IMG/VR virus record: IMGVR_UViG_3300042906_001821
Coordinates: 1-45,522 of that record
Reading direction: 5' to 3' (one strand)
Length of the DNA stretch: 45,522 bases
DNA from: a virus
In this document: one piece after another, positions 7,675 through 16,127 of the stretch
Layout: the number at the start of each line of letters is the position of its first letter
How positions within the stretch are numbered: the stretch's first letter is position 1
The notes under the pieces: model-generated
Databases searched by the model: none
What the model saw: the letters and a program-made list of their open reading frames with translations, nothing else
What the model was told of the DNA's origin: nothing
Made by a program: the position numbers and the translations under genes

Positions 7675-7686
7675 GGTGTAGTACTC

Positions 7687-10056
7687 CTAAACAATGACCC
7701 AAGAGCTTCCACTTGGGATTGTGACCGTGACCCCGGCTGCCACAACTACGGGGCCCGCCGAGACGGCGTTTTTGTTGGTCGTGATGGTGTAGTTCGAGCT
7801 GACGGTTGTGTCGTTCTCGAAGAACACTTGGTCGGAGCCTCCGCCACGGGCCCCACCTCCCACGGCAGACCAGGCGGTGCCGTTGTATCCCTCGAACTGG
7901 ACGATGTCCGTGTTGAAGCGGATCATCCCCGAGTTCGGGCTGCCAGGGCGTTGGGCCGTGGTACCCACCGGCAGGTCGAAGAAGCCGGTTGCGGTGGAAC
8001 TCACGTTCCCGGTGTATGAGACCGCAGGCAGAGTTACCGTTCCTGTGAAGGTTGGGCTCGCGAGCGGCGCCCTCGTGGTGTCCGTGGGATGGACGTGGTC
8101 CTGACGCGAGTAGCGCAGGGACGTACCCACCGCGGCAGTGCCGTTAATTAGGGGCGTGGCACTGCCGGCTTGGCCGACGACGTATGCGGTCGTGGCCAGT
8201 TGGGTGGTGTTGGTGTCTGCAGCGGCGGTCGGTGCAGCCGGGGTGCCTGTGAAGGTGGGGCTTGCGACTGCCGCCCTCGTGGTGTCCGTGGGGTGGACGT
8301 GGTCTTGGCGGGCGTATCGGAGCGAGGTGCCAACTGCCACGGTGCCGTTGACCAGGGGGTTGGCGCTGGCGGCTTGTCCGACGACATAGGCCGTGGTGGC
8401 GACCTGCGTCGTGTTCGTATCTGCGACGGCTGTCGGTGCAGCAGGCGTACCGGTGAACGTCGGGCTCGCCAGGTTCGCCTTTGTGGTGTCTGAGGCGTGG
8501 ACGTGATCGGCGCGGGCGTATTTCAGGGAGGTCCCCACTGCCGCTGTGCCGTTTATGACCGGCGTCGTGCTCGACGCTTGGCCGATCACGTAGGCGGTGG
8601 TCGCCACCTGAGTGGTGTTGGTGTCAGCGACCGCGGTCGGTGCAGTCGGTGTGCCGGTGAGCGCTGGGGACCCGGCGAAGACCAGGGCGCCGGTGCCGGT
8701 TTCGTCGGTAATGGCTGCGGCAAGGTTCGCGCTCGTGTCCGAGATCCCGTAGCCGGCGAAGGTGGTGGGAGTGGTGCCGGCGGTCACCCGGCCGTAAGTG
8801 TCGACCGTGACGGAGCGGTAGGTCCCTGCACCGACGCCGGTTGTGGCGAGGTCGATGTTGTCCGCGTTGACCACGATGCGCGACGTGCTCGCGGTGCCGA
8901 CATCAAGGGTGTTGCCACTCTTGGTGAGGCCGGCTCCGGCGGTGATCTGACCTGCGCCGGAGAACTGGGCGAAGGCCAGCGCCGTGGTGCCCACAACAAT
9001 GGGGGCGTCCGTGGTGAGGACCCAACCGCTGTCTGCGTTGCTCGTGCCTTCTTCGATGAAGGTGAAGGCTCCGTCGACGACGTCGGAGTCCGCGTCGAAA
9101 TCGGTGGCGCGGGTCCAGGCGCCTGCAGCAACGACGTAAATGCCGTTTTGGGAGCCGGTGGTCTGGTTTTTCACCAGGACCCGCTCACCAGCCACGACGG
9201 CGACGCCATCGATGGTTTGGGTTGCCGAGAGCGTGATGTTTGCGGTGGTGGCTGCTCGGCAGGCTTGTTTGACCGTCAGGCCCTGGCGGGCCGCGTCGAC
9301 TGCGGTGGAGACGAAGGCTGTGGTTGCAATCGTCGTGTTGTTGGTGCCTGCGGTCTGGGTGGTGGTCGTGGGGGAGCCGCCCAGGGCAACCGAGGACTTA
9401 ATCGCGGTGACGCCCGCGCTCGTGACTGTGACGTCTCCGCTGAGCGCAGTGGAAGTGGGGACGTTGCTGGCGTTGCCAAGCAGGACGTTGCCGGCGGTCA
9501 GGCTCGCGAGCTTCGAGTGCGCAATCGCTGCGCTTGCGTTGATGTCGGCGTTGACGATCACACCGGAGCTGATCGCGGTGACGCCGGTGTTGGAGATGGT
9601 GACGTCGCCAGAGACCGTGGTCGAGGTCGGGACGTTGCTGGCGTTGCCGAGCAGGACCTGCGCGGAGGTCATCGACGCCAGCTTGGAGTGCGCGATGGCC
9701 GCACTCGCGTTGATGTCGGCGTTGACGATGCTGCCGTCAGCAATCTGGGAGCTGTTGACGGTGATGGAACGCCAGGCAGTCCCGTCCCAGATCTTCAGGA
9801 TGTACTGGCCAGCTGTGGCGGTGTCGAGCCAGAACTCACCGAGTGTGTTGCCTGTGGCGCCGCCTGCTGCAGGGCTGACGTTGGGGGCGGTTGCGCCGAT
9901 GTGCAGGGGGCCGGCTTTGACCAGCGCGCCTGCGGAATCTTTGAAGTAAACGCCAGGACTTGACGCCTCGTAGTTGATGGCGAGTTGGCCGACTGCCATG
10001 GAGGAGGCAACCGGACGCTTGTTCGCCGTCGCAGTGCGGAGATGCTGGAGGGCCAA
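7687..10056 (-). CDS. Repeat-rich tail fibre protein
   Basis: A 789-residue fibre. The order is: attachment segment 1-105 (AVGQLAINYEASSPGVYFKD, GEFWLDTATAGQYILKIWDG); two ~57-residue repeats at 109-221 (NADINASAAIAHSKLAS, VLLGNASNVPTST); the block at 250-436 shared with the fibre at 23-1492; three consecutive 68-residue repeats at 463-666 (SPTFTGTPAAPTAVADTNTT, YARQDHVHPTDTTRA); and a C-terminal domain (FEGYNGTAWSAVGGG, then SNYTITTNKNAVSAGPVVVA). It starts with TTG (10056) preceded by GGGGAG and AAGAG. Such repeats usually build a long trimeric shaft. Confidence 0.85.
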   Translation of the reverse strand: MALQHLRTATANKRPVASSMAVGQLAINYEASSPGVYFKDSAGALVKAGPLHIGATAPNVSPAAGGATGNTLGEFWLDTATAGQYILKIWDGTAWRSITVNSSQIADGSIVNADINASAAIAHSKLASMTSAQVLLGNASNVPTSTTVSGDVTISNTGVTAISSGVIVNADINASAAIAHSKLASLTAGNVLLGNASNVPTSTALSGDVTVTSAGVTAIKSSVALGGSPTTTTQTAGTNNTTIATTAFVSTAVDAARQGLTVKQACRAATTANITLSATQTIDGVAVVAGERVLVKNQTTGSQNGIYVVAAGAWTRATDFDADSDVVDGAFTFIEEGTSNADSGWVLTTDAPIVVGTTALAFAQFSGAGQITAGAGLTKSGNTLDVGTASTSRIVVNADNIDLATTGVGAGTYRSVTVDTYGRVTAGTTPTTFAGYGISDTSANLAAAITDETGTGALVFAGSPALTGTPTAPTAVADTNTTQVATTAYVIGQASSTTPVINGTAAVGTSLKYARADHVHASDTTKANLASPTFTGTPAAPTAVADTNTTQVATTAYVVGQAASANPLVNGTVAVGTSLRYARQDHVHPTDTTRAAVASPTFTGTPAAPTAAADTNTTQLATTAYVVGQAGSATPLINGTAAVGTSLRYSRQDHVHPTDTTRAPLASPTFTGTVTLPAVSYTGNVSSTATGFFDLPVGTTAQRPGSPNSGMIRFNTDIVQFEGYNGTAWSAVGGGARGGGSDQVFFENDTTVSSNYTITTNKNAVSAGPVVVAAGVTVTIPSGSSWVIV
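8059..8670 (-). repeat. Three tandem 204-bp coding repeats in the fibre gene
   Basis: Residues 463-530, 531-598 and 599-666 of the 789-residue fibre are three consecutive 68-residue units, each made of an S-P-x-x-TGTP...TNTTQxATTAYVxGQA half and an INGTxAVGTSLxYxRxDHVH half. Copies 2 and 3 are closest to each other and copy 1 is the most diverged. A fourth partial unit (SPTFTGT) follows. Length change by recombination between copies would be in frame. Confidence 0.85.
9394..9732 (-). repeat. Two tandem coding repeats near the fibre N-terminus
   Basis: Residues 109-164 and 166-221 of the 789-residue fibre are near-identical units with VNADINASAAIAHSKLAS, LLGNASNVPTST and SGDVT...GVTAI in the same order. 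The unit length of about 57 codons differs from the 68-codon repeat further on, so the two repeat sets arose independently. Confidence 0.8.
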
Positions 10057-10086
10057 GCTCTTAACTCCCCGAGGGGATGAGCGTTA

Positions 10087-10103
10087 CATCCCAAGTTATG
10101 GAG
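10087..10103 (-). promoter_or_regulatory. CTCCATAACTTGGGATG motif upstream of the 789-aa fibre
   Basis: On the minus strand the motif begins 47 bases upstream of the TTG start at 10056, inside a 59-base gap. The same CTCCATARC core occurs 51 bases before the start at 10424 and 47 bases before the start at 35869. The constant spacing and the restriction to gaps suggest a promoter or regulator site. There is no experimental support. Confidence 0.3.
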
Positions 10104-10115
10104 GGGGGAAAGCGC

Positions 10116-10424
10116 TCAGAACGTGCCGTCGTCGGTGTTGAGCGTTAGCCACCCGATGGTGTTGTCGACGTAGGCGCGGAAGACAGGGCTGCTGTAAACC
10201 GTCGTGCTCGTGTCGATCCAGAATTCGCCCGGGCTCGGGGTCGCTGGAGCAGTGTTCCCGATGCGAACCCCGGCGATGCGGCGGATTACGTTGTTGCTGT
10301 CCTTGATCGCGAGGAAGGGCTCCGCCGCGTTCCAGTTGATGGCGAGCTCGGAGTACGCGAGGTCGGCGGCGAGGGGCTCTTTGCCCTGGACGCCGCTGTT
10401 CTTGAGGCGGATCTGAAGTGACAT
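10116..10424 (-). CDS. Short fibre-attachment-like structural protein
   Basis: A 102-residue protein (MSLQIRLKNSGVQGKEPLAA, DLAYSELAINW, then GNTAPATPSPGEFWIDTSTT). It closely resembles the N-terminal attachment segments of the fibres at 7687-10056 and 23-1492 (AVGQLAINYE, GEFWLDTAT) but has no shaft or tip. It could be a stand-alone adaptor, a competitor subunit, or a fibre gene reduced to its anchor. The ATG start is unambiguous. Confidence 0.65.
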   Translation of the reverse strand: MSLQIRLKNSGVQGKEPLAADLAYSELAINWNAAEPFLAIKDSNNVIRRIAGVRIGNTAPATPSPGEFWIDTSTTVYSSPVFRAYVDNTIGWLTLNTDDGTF

Positions 10425-10462
10425 GGCCTATGCAGGCGAAGAGGCCCGATTCCGGGCTACTT

Positions 10463-10475
10463 CAAGGCTATGGAG
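10463..10475 (-). promoter_or_regulatory. CTCCATAGCCTTG motif upstream of the 102-aa gene
   Basis: The motif begins 51 bases upstream of the ATG at 10424 on the minus strand, overlapping the end of the preceding small gene. It is nearly identical to CTCCATAGCCTGG at 35904-35916. Between it and the gene lies a small GCCCG-GAAT-CGGGC hairpin (10444-10457) without a T tract. Confidence 0.3.
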
Positions 10476-10665
10476 CCTCGGGTGCAGGCGCTATTTCGTT
10501 GCCGGCGGCGAGCCATTCACGCAGAAGGACGTCGGCGTAGATGTCAGGGCTGCCGTCCTCGGGGTAGGTGGCGAAGGTGGTGCCATCGCTGAAGGTCAGG
10601 CGGACCAGTGACTGGTCAGGCCCTGCCCATTGGGCGGTGGTGATTTTGAGCTTGGCTTTGGCCAT
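10468..10665 (-). CDS. Hypothetical small protein
   Basis: A 65-residue protein starting MAKAKLKITTAQWAGPDQSL and ending with an acidic Ala/Pro tail (NEIAPAPEAP). This start at 10665 was chosen because it lies immediately after the stop of the 1300-residue fibre (10668); the longer reading overlaps that gene in the wrong frame. The body suggests a small beta-then-helix fold (TFSDGTTFATYPEDGSPDIY, LLREWLAAG). Its position directly behind a long fibre, and its acidic Pro/Ala end, are loosely like the small fibre partners at 3196 and 4538. The function is unknown. Confidence 0.6.
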   Translation of the reverse strand: MAKAKLKITTAQWAGPDQSLVRLTFSDGTTFATYPEDGSPDIYADVLLREWLAAGNEIAPAPEAP

Positions 10666-10667
10666 GG

Positions 10668-13600
10668 TTACACCTTGACAGAGACGATCATTCCGTGAGC
10701 AGGGTGCTCGTTGATCACGGACGCACCGCTTTGCTTGTACAAGTAGTAGAGGTCGTGTTTGCCCGCTGATAGTGCGCGCATCCACTGGGAACCTGCAGTG
10801 CTGTTGTCGGACTGCACTTCGCCGTAGAAGGCGTCATCAGGGGGGCCCGAAGTGCTATCAATGCCTGGAGCGACATAACAAACTGCGCCTGCTGCGTTCC
10901 CAGCGGCTCCCGGATTGTTGTAGATGTCCAGGAACGCCGTTGCGAGAGTGTCGCTTGCCTGCACCCAGCTGATGCGTGGGTTGGTGGCGTAGACCGAGGT
11001 CGGGACCACGCTCCAAGCGGGCCACTGCGTCACGTTCCAGCTGGAGCCGAAGAAGTAGACGGCCCTTGCGTCATACGTGTTGTACAGGTTCGAGAGATAG
11101 ATGCGGGGGAAACTGGCGCTGTTGGCCGCAGCGATGGTCCCACCGAGATCGATGGTGCTTGTACCCGCAGAAGTGGTGCGCAGCACACCGACGAGACGAC
11201 GCTCCGCGTTGTTGTTCTTGCAGATAACCCCGTCTTGCGTGGTACGGGCCGGAGGCGTGGTGTCCCCACTCCAGGCTGCGAAGTCAATGGCCAGCACAGG
11301 GTTGAGGATCGTTCCTGAGTTGTACAGGTAGACGTCGTAGTTCTGGTTGGGGGTGTTGGCTGGGCTCAGACTGAAGGTTTGGACGCCGCTGAACTTGAGC
11401 ACGTACCAACGCTGCAGGCTGCTGTTGTAGAGCGCGAGCTCGTTGCCGTTGTAGGGATGGACGTAGAGCGAGGTCGAGTTTGCTTGGTTCGCGCTCGGTA
11501 CAGCACTGCTGCTGGAAAGGCTCAGGCGCAGATTGACCACGCTCTTGATGGCGTCGCCCAGAGCCTGGATCAAGGTGGCGGGGGTAACCGCGAGGGTGTC
11601 CGAGACGAAGGCTTTGACCTCGTCTGCGGTGGCGATCTCGATGATGCCTCTCTGGGTTGTGCTTGCGTCAGGCAGAACACCTGAGGCAAAGGTCATCTGG
11701 GTGACTTGACCGGTTACGGCAAGGCTGCCGCCGAGCGTCGTGGCCCCTTGGACGTTGAGGGTGCCACCGATGGTGATGTTGCTGTTGAAATACGTGGGGA
11801 TGAACTGGTCGCCGTTCAGCCCACCCAGGCCGACGGAGTCGGTCGAGAGATCACGGCCGGTAGAAAGGTCGCGGATCTGGTCACCTTGGACAAGCAGGCC
11901 GTCCTCGGTGAAACCGGTGTTGTAGACCCGGCCACCGCGGACGCTCATGCTCAGCGCGTCGATGCGCAACTGGTCGCTGAGCGTCGTGAATTGGTAGCGG
12001 GGGATGGCTTTGGTGTAGTTGCCGTAGCCCACCCACTCGAAGGCTTGGCCGAAGGCACGGACCAGGCTCGGGCGGTTGAAGGCCGTGGGCCAGGCTGCTT
12101 TGGCGGTGAGCTTGCCGTTCGGAGCGGGCGAGGCTGCATCCGCTGGGTTCCAGTCCCGGGTAGACGAGCTGGTTTGCGGTTCGAGGATCTTGGAGGCCAT
12201 GCTGGCCTGCTCGTATCCCGTGTCCGTGTTGCTGTAGCCCAGCTTGGACATCAGCAGGCCGATCGCAATGAAGTCGGCGCTGCTGCGCAGTTGGGCCAGG
12301 TAATCGGAGTCAGTGGCGAAGGTGATCCCAAGCGTGGTGCTGGTGGGGTCGTTGCTGACGTCCTTGTCGAGGATGATTTGGGGAGCGATGTTTCCCCGGC
12401 TGAGTTCGATGCCGCGGGCGTCGGGGAGCAGGACGGCTGCGTCGACCCAGTTGCTGCTGTCAAATGAGGCGTCGGATCCGCTGGATTTGCGCTTGCGTAC
12501 TCGGTTGTTTTGGACGACCGGGTCAGCTGGGCGGTAGTAGGTGTTTGCGGTGAAGCTGGAGGCAGAATCACCTGGGCGCAGCGTCACCTTGTAGTAGTTG
12601 GTGCTGGCGATGGGGGCGCTGACTGTGGTGGTCTCGACGTCGCTGATGATGAAGACCTCGTTGGCACCGTTGGTGGGGTCGAGCTGGTTGGCCACTGAAC
12701 CAGCGCCGTCGACGCGGAAAACGAAGTTTCCGACTGGCCGGCGGCTGCTGGTGAGGTTGCTGTTGCTGATGATCAGGGCGTATTCGCGTTCTTCGGCGGA
12801 GCGGGTGTCGACGATGCGGCGCAGGAAGACGCGGTTGCCCGCGAGCTCGGTGTTGGTGATCGTGGAGATGTTGTTGTTGCCGTTGGCCTTGACGTAGATG
12901 CGGTTGGGTGTCGCGCTGTTGAACGGCGTGGCGGCGAGCTGAGCGCGGACGTTGACCGCCGTGGAGCCGGGGATGTTGCCGGGGATGTAGCCAGGGCCGA
13001 CCTCGCGGTTCAGGTTCTCGATCCAGATGTAATGGTCTTCCTTGAGGCTGTAGCCCTCGGAGGTCAGCAGGGCGGCGATGTCGATGTTCGAGCTGAGCTC
13101 GATGTAGCCGCTCGCAGAGACGTAAGCGTTGCTCGACAGGGTGCCCAGGGTGATCTGGCGAAGGTTGGTGCCGTCGGTCTTGATTTGGAGGGGGCGACGC
13201 ACGGCGCGGGTGGCGAAGCCGCTGTCCTGGGGGAGGGAGCCGGAGCCGGTGCCACAGCCACGGAAGTTGTCGGACAACAGCGCGTAGTGGCCGAACGAGC
13301 TGTTGCTGTTGTTCATCGAGATCTCGCCGCCGCTGGAGCTCCAGTGGTGGACGGCATCGCCGATGACGAAGTTCGAGACCTCCTGGATGAAGGCGCCTCG
13401 GATGGCCTTGAAGGCAAAGCTGCGGTAGTCAGTGGCGTAGGTGCCGGTCTGGGGGTCGAAGTTGCCGGAGACCTTCAGGCGGATGTTGTTGATGTCCGCG
13501 TTGATGTATTCGCTGTAGGTCGAGATCGAGACCCAGTTGCCACCGGAGTACAGCTCCCAGGCGCTCAGGTCTTTTTGGAGGGAGACGTTGGTGAACTGGG

Positions 13601-14570
13601 CGCAGACCAGGGATTGGAGGCCGGTGACTTCGTTGCCGTCGGCGTAGATGCCGCAGAGGCCGTAGTCGGAGCGGACCGAGCAGTTGAAGACGTAGGGCGA
13701 CGAGCCGACGGTCGTGTCGGTGGCGTTGGTGGGGGTGCCGGCAGGGGCAGGGGCCACGATCTCGGTCTCGCCGGGGCGGATCTCCGAGGCCGTTGTGTTC
13801 AGGCCAAAGGCGGTCTCGATCTTGTCGTAGTACTCCTGGAGGTCGGTCGCGTTGCAGAACTCGAAGCAGCTCAGCAGGTGGTGGCTGCTGGCTGTGCTGA
13901 GGTTGTCCTTGAAGGTGAAGTTGAAGAAGAACGATCCGCCCGTGATCCGGAAGATGGCGCTGCGCCCGGTTGAGGCGTTGCCGTTGGAGGCGGGGACGAA
14001 GGCCGGGCGGATGACGGTCTTGCGCAGGTCCTCGCCGATGATCGAGACGCCGCGGGGCAGGATCAGGCCAGCCTTGCTGGACTTGTTGAAGGAGCGGAGC
14101 TGGGCCGCGCTCGGGGTGCCGTCGCTCCAGGCGGCGACCACCGTGTCTGCGACAGCGTTGTCGATGATGTGCTCACCGACCGAGCAGTGGACAACAACGC
14201 GGTCGTAATCGTCGTTGCTGCTGCCGAGCTGGATGGAGAGGCGGGCGGCCTCGGCGAGGGCTCGGTTGAGGGTTTTGAACGGGCGTAGGGCTGTGTAACC
14301 GCAGGTCAGCTGCTGGTTGACGATTGGGGGTGATGTATTTGCGTTGTAGTTGCCGCTGGCGTAATCGTCTGAGCCTGTTATTGGGTTGACGTAAAGGACG
14401 TAGCGGTAGTTGAGAAAACTGGCGCTTGCAGATGCTGCATCGATATTTGCGTTGCCGATGACTTGCTTGAGAGCGTCAACCACGACGCCCATTTGTCCGC
14501 GGAACTGGGACTGCGTCGCATTGATGTCATCAAGGGCACCCGAGGCACCAGCCTTCGTCAGTTGGGCCAC
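10668..14570 (-). CDS. Giant tail fibre-like structural protein
   Basis: A 1300-residue virion protein starting at GTG 14570. Residues about 58-220 contain PFKTLNRALAEAARLSI, VVVHCSVGEHIIDN, LILPRGVSIIGEDLRKTVIR and SAIFRITGGSFFFNF. This is the pattern I associate with large fibre-like proteins of T4-like cyanophages, where it likely forms a right-handed beta-helix. The middle (YIPGNIPGS, RIYVKANGNNNISTI, NREVGPGY) is of the same type. The C-terminal ~250 residues (SSSAVPSANQANSTSLYVHP, LALYNSSLQRWYVLKFSG) look like a distal domain. Probably a long side fibre; whether it has enzymatic activity is not visible. Confidence 0.75.
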   Translation of the reverse strand: MAQLTKAGASGALDDINATQSQFRGQMGVVVDALKQVIGNANIDAASASASFLNYRYVLYVNPITGSDDYASGNYNANTSPPIVNQQLTCGYTALRPFKTLNRALAEAARLSIQLGSSNDDYDRVVVHCSVGEHIIDNAVADTVVAAWSDGTPSAAQLRSFNKSSKAGLILPRGVSIIGEDLRKTVIRPAFVPASNGNASTGRSAIFRITGGSFFFNFTFKDNLSTASSHHLLSCFEFCNATDLQEYYDKIETAFGLNTTASEIRPGETEIVAPAPAGTPTNATDTTVGSSPYVFNCSVRSDYGLCGIYADGNEVTGLQSLVCAQFTNVSLQKDLSAWELYSGGNWVSISTYSEYINADINNIRLKVSGNFDPQTGTYATDYRSFAFKAIRGAFIQEVSNFVIGDAVHHWSSSGGEISMNNSNSSFGHYALLSDNFRGCGTGSGSLPQDSGFATRAVRRPLQIKTDGTNLRQITLGTLSSNAYVSASGYIELSSNIDIAALLTSEGYSLKEDHYIWIENLNREVGPGYIPGNIPGSTAVNVRAQLAATPFNSATPNRIYVKANGNNNISTITNTELAGNRVFLRRIVDTRSAEEREYALIISNSNLTSSRRPVGNFVFRVDGAGSVANQLDPTNGANEVFIISDVETTTVSAPIASTNYYKVTLRPGDSASSFTANTYYRPADPVVQNNRVRKRKSSGSDASFDSSNWVDAAVLLPDARGIELSRGNIAPQIILDKDVSNDPTSTTLGITFATDSDYLAQLRSSADFIAIGLLMSKLGYSNTDTGYEQASMASKILEPQTSSSTRDWNPADAASPAPNGKLTAKAAWPTAFNRPSLVRAFGQAFEWVGYGNYTKAIPRYQFTTLSDQLRIDALSMSVRGGRVYNTGFTEDGLLVQGDQIRDLSTGRDLSTDSVGLGGLNGDQFIPTYFNSNITIGGTLNVQGATTLGGSLAVTGQVTQMTFASGVLPDASTTQRGIIEIATADEVKAFVSDTLAVTPATLIQALGDAIKSVVNLRLSLSSSSAVPSANQANSTSLYVHPYNGNELALYNSSLQRWYVLKFSGVQTFSLSPANTPNQNYDVYLYNSGTILNPVLAIDFAAWSGDTTPPARTTQDGVICKNNNAERRLVGVLRTTSAGTSTIDLGGTIAAANSASFPRIYLSNLYNTYDARAVYFFGSSWNVTQWPAWSVVPTSVYATNPRISWVQASDTLATAFLDIYNNPGAAGNAAGAVCYVAPGIDSTSGPPDDAFYGEVQSDNSTAGSQWMRALSAGKHDLYYLYKQSGASVINEHPAHGMIVSVKV

Positions 14571-14581
14571 GCGAGATCGGC

Positions 14582-14613
14582 TTATACGCTAAGCGCAATC
14601 TATCGCCGCTATG
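14582..14613 (-). promoter_or_regulatory. Gap with CATAGC and TATACGCT elements before the giant fibre
   Basis: The 38-base gap between two structural genes carries, on the minus strand, CTGCATAGCGGCG (CATAGC at 14608-14613, 43 bases before the start at 14570). It also carries the sequence TTATACGCTAAGCGC on the plus strand at 14582-14596, which matches one arm of the 17-bp near-palindromes at 26750 and 27425. It is a candidate promoter or operator region; the evidence is shared sequence only. Confidence 0.3.
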
Positions 14614-15715
14614 CAGCGCCCATCTTGAGGGCGATTGGGCCTGTTGTGACGAAGTCAGCGGAGCCGGCGATCATGTCTTCCGCCCTCGTGTTGATGGCCG
14701 AGGAGGTGATCAGAATGTCGCACTGGTAGTAGAGATCTCCTGCAAGGCGTTGCTCTGGAGTGCAAGTGTTGTTCGCTGCAGTGCCAGTTCTGTTCTCAAC
14801 CAAGTAAAACTTTGCTTCTGCCTTGCAGCCGTTCTGTACGAGGAGAAGCAGGCGCATCAGGCCGGTGGGGTCTTCGTAGCCGCTGCGGTAGGTGCGCTCG
14901 ATGATGAAGTCCAGGCTGCCTCCGCCGGTGACGATGGCTTTGACGGCGTCGCCGAACTTTTCGCCGACGGCTGTGGTGTCGACCTCGGGACCGCTGAGGT
15001 TCAGGGTCCAGTCGCGCAGCCAGGCTTGGATTTTCCAGGGGCGGCCTTCGGCGCTGTTGGCGGGTAGGACCTCGGCGTTGTCGTAGTCCTCGGAGCCTGG
15101 GTATGCCTGGGCGAAGCTTGGGGCCATGTCGCAGATCGAGGTCAGGCTGACTTCCTCCTCAATGTCGGAGAAGCGATAGTCACCGATGTCGCCGGCGCAG
15201 TCCAGCAGGGCGTTTTGGTAGTCCGGGCTGCCGTCGGCGGCGACGATCATGGCGCCGAAATCCACGTCCTTAAAGACGAGGCGATCCGCCATGGCGCCGT
15301 TGATGGCAGCGGCCTCGGTGCTGTAGAAGCTGACGCGATCCAGTTGGTCGCGGTGCATGTAGACGCTCAGGGCCTGGGTGAAACCGGTGGAGGCGGTGCG
15401 GGCGTAGAACTGCGGGTTGCCGGCGGCGTAGAAAGCCGAGGTCGGGCTCGTCAGGTGGGTGCGGTTGGGACCGAGAGCCCAGTTGCTGCCGTAGTAGACA
15501 CCGTGGCCATCGGGGCAGTCGGCGTAGGTGTCGTTGTTGGTGTCGAAGGGGATGCCGGGCTCGCAGACGATGCGGATGGCGTCGCCGGTCCAGAATGCTT
15601 GGTTGCGCAGCAGGATGCTGCGGTTGGTGATGTTGACGCCGCTGGGGCTCAGCACACTTGCGTCAGGCCAGCCGCGCCGGAGCTTGAGGCTGCCACCTTG
15701 TCCAAGTAGGGGCAT
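14609..15715 (-). CDS. Tail-tip region structural protein
   Basis: A 368-residue protein without a family I can name. It starts MPLLGQGGSLKLRRGWPDAS and continues with NITNRSILLRNQAFWTGDAI, a Tyr/Asp-rich middle and WLRDWTLNLSGPEVDTTAVG. The latter is followed by ALKMGAA at the end. The predicted fold is mostly beta. The start overlaps the stop of the upstream tube-like gene by one base (TAATG). Its place between the tail-tip genes and the giant fibre suggests a tail-tip or fibre-anchoring protein. Cys residues (at least five) are unusual for this region. Confidence 0.6.
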   Translation of the reverse strand: MPLLGQGGSLKLRRGWPDASVLSPSGVNITNRSILLRNQAFWTGDAIRIVCEPGIPFDTNNDTYADCPDGHGVYYGSNWALGPNRTHLTSPTSAFYAAGNPQFYARTASTGFTQALSVYMHRDQLDRVSFYSTEAAAINGAMADRLVFKDVDFGAMIVAADGSPDYQNALLDCAGDIGDYRFSDIEEEVSLTSICDMAPSFAQAYPGSEDYDNAEVLPANSAEGRPWKIQAWLRDWTLNLSGPEVDTTAVGEKFGDAVKAIVTGGGSLDFIIERTYRSGYEDPTGLMRLLLLVQNGCKAEAKFYLVENRTGTAANNTCTPEQRLAGDLYYQCDILITSSAINTRAEDMIAGSADFVTTGPIALKMGAA

Positions 15716-16110
15716 TAGAACCTCCCGCTAACGGTGCCGCTCAGTTGGAACTGGATGCTGCAGCTGATCACTTCGCCCGTCGAGATCTGGGCGCCGACGC
15801 TTGTCAGGACAACGGGGGCCTCGAATTGGATGCCTTGCGTGGTGTTGAGCGACAGGGTCAGGGCGTCGAGGTTGGTCTTGGTGGTGAAGATGGTGTTCAG
15901 CAGGTTGACGGTGCCACCGTCCTGGTTGTCGTAGAGCACGGTGCCGCTGCCGGAGGTGCCGCGCACACCCTCGACATAGGTGCGGTCTTGGTCCCCGAGG
16001 CTGGTGGTTTCGAGGGCGTCTTTGGTGATGTCCAGGCTGAGGTCACGGACTTTGGCTACGCGCTGCCCGTTCCAACGCAGCTCTGCATAGGAAGCGGTAA
16101 GGACTGCCAT
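15715..16110 (-). CDS. Tail tube-like protein
   Basis: A 131-residue protein resembling phage tail-tube subunits: KVRDLSLDITKDALETTSLG, then YVEGVRGTSGSGTVLYDNQD and a final SCSIQFQLSGTVSG. The order of beta strands around an ETTSLGDQ...G.G.G segment is typical of tube folds (lambda gpV and TP901-1 MTP type). It lies far from the 336-residue major tail protein and just after the J-like and M-like tail-tip genes. It may be a distal tube or tip-adaptor ring built on the tube fold. Fold-level confidence is moderate, function is inferred. Confidence 0.65.
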   Translation of the reverse strand: MAVLTASYAELRWNGQRVAKVRDLSLDITKDALETTSLGDQDRTYVEGVRGTSGSGTVLYDNQDGGTVNLLNTIFTTKTNLDALTLSLNTTQGIQFEAPVVLTSVGAQISTGEVISCSIQFQLSGTVSGRF

Positions 16111-16127
16111 TGCCGTTGACCTTGTGA

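Noticed and set aside
8059-9732. Repeats in the fibre gene as a CRISPR array
   Set aside because: The units are long, in frame, directly adjacent and code for conserved protein repeats; there are no unique spacers.
8497-9963. A 488-codon open frame on the plus strand opposite the repeat fibre
   Set aside because: It lies fully antisense to a fibre gene with clear family motifs. Its product is Gly/Val/Ala/Arg-rich with no domain, the usual mirror of a GC-rich Thr/Ala-coding gene.
10444-10457. GCCCG-GAAT-CGGGC hairpin as a terminator
   Set aside because: Short stem and no T tract after it on the minus strand.
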